Assembly: GCA_945830595.1 (NCBI GenBank) | Contig: CALZZH010000034.1 | Span: 1-16,192, forward strand | DNA length: 16,192 bases | Reading direction: 5' to 3' | Source of the DNA: Avoscillospira sp945864925 | GTDB taxonomy: Bacteria > Bacillota > Clostridia > Oscillospirales > Oscillospiraceae | Part shown: positions 14,578 through 16,192 of the stretch, piece after piece | Numbering within the stretch: the stretch's first letter is position 1 | Layout of the letters: each line of letters opens with the position of its first letter | The notes under the pieces: model-generated | What the model was told of the DNA's origin: nothing | The model's input: only the letters and a program-made list of their open reading frames with translations | The model's database searches: none | Made by a program: the position numbers and the translations under genes

Positions 14578-15278
14578 GCCATACCTTGGACGAGCAGCTG
14601 CGCCTGGCAAAGCTGGGGGACCAGGAAGCCAAAACTCAGCTCGTAGAGGAAAACGCCGGCCTTGTTTGGTCCATTGCGCGGCGGTATTTCGGCCGAGGCG
14701 TGGACCCAGAGGACCTTTACCAATTGGGATGTCTGGGATTTCTGAAGGCAATTGAAGGGTTTGATCCGGACTTTGGAACGCAGTTTTCCACCTATGCTGT
14801 GCCGAAAATTGCCGGCGAGATCCGCAGGTTTCTGCGGGATGACGGTGCAGTCAAGGTCAGCCGCAGTCTGAAGGAACGGTCGGCTGCCATCAAAATGGCG
14901 CGGCAGCGGCTGACCGCACAGTGGAACCGGGAACCGACCCTGTCGGAGCTGGCGCAGGAGTTGAATCTGACCGTTGAAGAGATTGCAGAAGCGGAGACAG
15001 CAACAGCTGCGGCAGAGTCTATTCACCGGGAGACAGGAGAAGATGGCTTTACCTTGGAAGACGTCCTGACGGAGGGCTCCATGGAGGAACGCCTGATTGA
15101 GCAGATCTCTCTGCGGGAGGCCATTGGAAGGCTGCCGGAACGGGAGCGGCTGGTCATTGACCTGCGATACTTTCACGGACTGACACAGGAGAGGACAGCC
15201 AAAATGATCGGGGTTTCGCAGGTTCAGGTGAGCCGGATTGAAAAAAAGGCCCTTCAGGCCCTGCGCACATATTTTTGA
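14574..15278 (+). CDS. sigF: RNA polymerase sporulation sigma factor SigF
   Basis: Sigma-70 family factor that opens the early forespore programme. It has 234 residues. Region 2 contains EDLYQLGCLGFLKAIEGFD (46-64) and the -10-recognition helix around FSTYAVPKIAGEIRRFL (71-87). Region 3 follows, and the region 4.2 helix-turn-helix is at 204-227 (TQERTAKMIGVSQVQVSR). The sequence alone could also fit SigG, but position directly after spoIIAA and spoIIAB decides for SigF. The start is a TTG overlapping the spoIIAB stop (TTGA), with GGGGCGG about six bases upstream; no closer ATG exists in frame. No terminator follows, and the pcrA promoter begins at the stop codon. Confidence 0.94.
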   Translation: MSHTLDEQLRLAKLGDQEAKTQLVEENAGLVWSIARRYFGRGVDPEDLYQLGCLGFLKAIEGFDPDFGTQFSTYAVPKIAGEIRRFLRDDGAVKVSRSLKERSAAIKMARQRLTAQWNREPTLSELAQELNLTVEEIAEAETATAAAESIHRETGEDGFTLEDVLTEGSMEERLIEQISLREAIGRLPERERLVIDLRYFHGLTQERTAKMIGVSQVQVSRIEKKALQALRTYF

Positions 15279-15306
15279 TGACAAACCGCGGGAAATAGGG
15301 TAAAAT
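15278..15306 (+). promoter_or_regulatory. Likely sigma-A-type promoter for pcrA
   Basis: ATGACA at 15278-15283 (five of six to TTGACA), a 17-base spacer and TAAAAT at 15301-15306 (five of six). The -35 element shares one base with the sigF stop codon. The expected transcript would start near 15313, about 20 bases before the preferred pcrA ATG. Confidence 0.65.
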
Positions 15307-15333
15307 AGGGGCATCATGAAAAAAGGTGAACCT

Positions 15334-16149
15334 ATGAATAAAGATTACCAAACCCGGTTTGTAGCCGCTAGGCGCCGGCTGATTGCCGATCACTTTTCCC
15401 ATCTGAATGATATGCAGCGGCAGGCGGTTTTGACGACCCAAGGACCGCTGCTGCTTCTGGCCGGTGCCGGAAGCGGCAAGACCACGGTGCTGATTCACCG
15501 GATTGCAAACCTGATCCAATTTGGCAAAGCCTCCGATTCCCAGGAGATTCCGGACTATGTCTCGGAGGAGGACGTGGAGCTGCTGGAGGGATATCTCCAG
15601 AACCCGACAGAGGGAATGCAGGCCTATCTTTCCCAGCTGTGCGCATTGGAACCCGCCGCCCCCTGGAGCATCATTGCCATTACCTTTACCAATAAGGCAG
15701 CCAACGAGATGAAGGACCGGCTGGCGAACCTTTTGGGCAGCGAGGCAGGGGACATATGGGCCATGACGTTCCATTCGGCTTGCTGCCGGATTCTCCGCCG
15801 GGAGATTGAACGCCTGGATGGATACAACAGCAGCTTTACAATTTACGATACATCCGATTCCGAGCGTGTCATGAAAGACGTCATCAAGGATATGCAGCTG
15901 GATGAAAAGTCTTTCCCGCCGAGGCTGTTCCTGAATCTCATCAGCAAGGCCAAGGACAAGCAGCAGGATCCGGCGGCTTTCGAGCGGGAGGCAGATGGAT
16001 CCGGTGACTACCGAATGGAAAAAGCGGCTACGGCCTATGGAGAATACCAGAAACGTCTGCGGGAGGCCAATGCGCTGGACTTTGACGACATTATCTTGCT
16101 GACGGTTCAAATCCTGCAGGACTTTGAGGATGTTCGGCAGTATTATCAG
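15334..16149 (+). CDS. pcrA: ATP-dependent DNA helicase PcrA/UvrD (N-terminal 272 residues)
   Basis: Superfamily 1A 3'-5' DNA helicase used in repair and in removing recombination filaments and RNA polymerase. Only about the first third is present. The Q motif LNDMQRQAV is at 24-32, Walker A AGAGSGKT at 43-50, motif Ia ITFTNKAANEM at 116-126 and motif Ib TFHSACCRILRR follows. Motif II and everything after it lie beyond the insert. Between motifs I and Ia there are roughly 37-40 extra residues compared with typical PcrA. I prefer the ATG at 15334 because AAAGGTG (15322-15328) precedes it; an in-frame ATG at 15316 would put that site inside the gene. The last real codon is CAG at 16147-16149. 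The residues LSLIHI read after it come from the adapter. Confidence 0.93.
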
Positions 16150-16192
16150 CTGTCTCTTATACACATCTGACGCTGCCGACGATATGCAGTGT
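16150..16192. other. Nextera (Tn5) sequencing adapter, i5 side; not genomic
   Basis: Bases 16150-16168 are CTGTCTCTTATACACATCT, the reverse complement of the Tn5 mosaic end. They are followed by the read-1 arm GACGCTGCCGACGA (16169-16182), an 8-base index TATGCAGT (16183-16190, reverse complement of the i5 index I know as S506) and GT of the P5 oligonucleotide. It cuts pcrA at a codon boundary. Confidence 0.98.

Noticed and set aside
46..16149. Search for CRISPR repeats, tRNAs, insertion sequences, phage or defence genes
   Set aside because: No regularly spaced repeats, no cloverleaf, no transposase or integrase motifs and no defence-type domains were seen; the content is core chromosomal.
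15154..16164. Minus-strand ORF beginning MYKRQ
   Set aside because: Its start codon lies inside the Tn5 mosaic end and the rest is antisense to pcrA and sigF.

Overview
The window is about 16.1 kb of bacterial chromosome (bases 46-16149) flanked on both sides by Illumina Nextera/Tn5 library adapter, so the outermost 45 and 43 bases are not biological. Gene content, gene order, strong AGGAGG-type ribosome sites, a tRNA-dependent T-box leader and two sporulation loci (yqfD and spoIIAA-spoIIAB-sigF) indicate an endospore-forming Clostridia lineage (Bacillota). The fairly GC-rich coding style suggests an Oscillospiraceae/Ruminococcaceae-like gut organism, but that placement is inference. All genes are on the + strand.

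Layout. (1) 46-4597: a yqfC tail (tentative), yqfD, phoH, ybeY, era, a 35-codon yqzL-like gene and recO, a compact run in classical Firmicute order but with no dgkA/cdd between ybeY and era. (2) 4611-6986: mutS2. (3) 6993-7373: a free-standing HPr-like gene with its own sigma-A-type promoter and intrinsic terminator. Its phosphoacceptor His15 is replaced by Tyr while the regulatory Ser46 is kept. (4) 7394-10770: uvrC, rsmD, coaD and an uncharacterised soluble coiled-coil protein, tightly spaced and with no promoter seen between the HPr terminator and uvrC. (5) 10777-13797: a promoter, a Val T-box leader with GUC specifier, valS and a strong terminator. (6) 13818-15278: the overlapping spoIIAA-spoIIAB-sigF operon. 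A TATAAT box sits inside the 5' arm of the valS terminator and a Spo0A-box-like hexamer lies just upstream. (7) 15278-16149: a promoter and the first 272 codons of pcrA, cut off by the library adapter.

Functionally this is mostly housekeeping: ribosome maturation (YbeY, Era, RsmD), DNA repair (RecO, MutS2, UvrC, PcrA), CoA synthesis (CoaD), valine charging (ValS) and commitment to the forespore programme (SpoIIAA/AB/SigF, YqfD). I see no phage, transposon, CRISPR, tRNA or rRNA, and nothing that looks like a new multi-gene system. The items most worth a second look are the Tyr15 HPr-like protein, the coiled-coil protein after coaD, the nested terminator/promoter ahead of the spoIIA operon, and the insertion in PcrA between motifs I and Ia.
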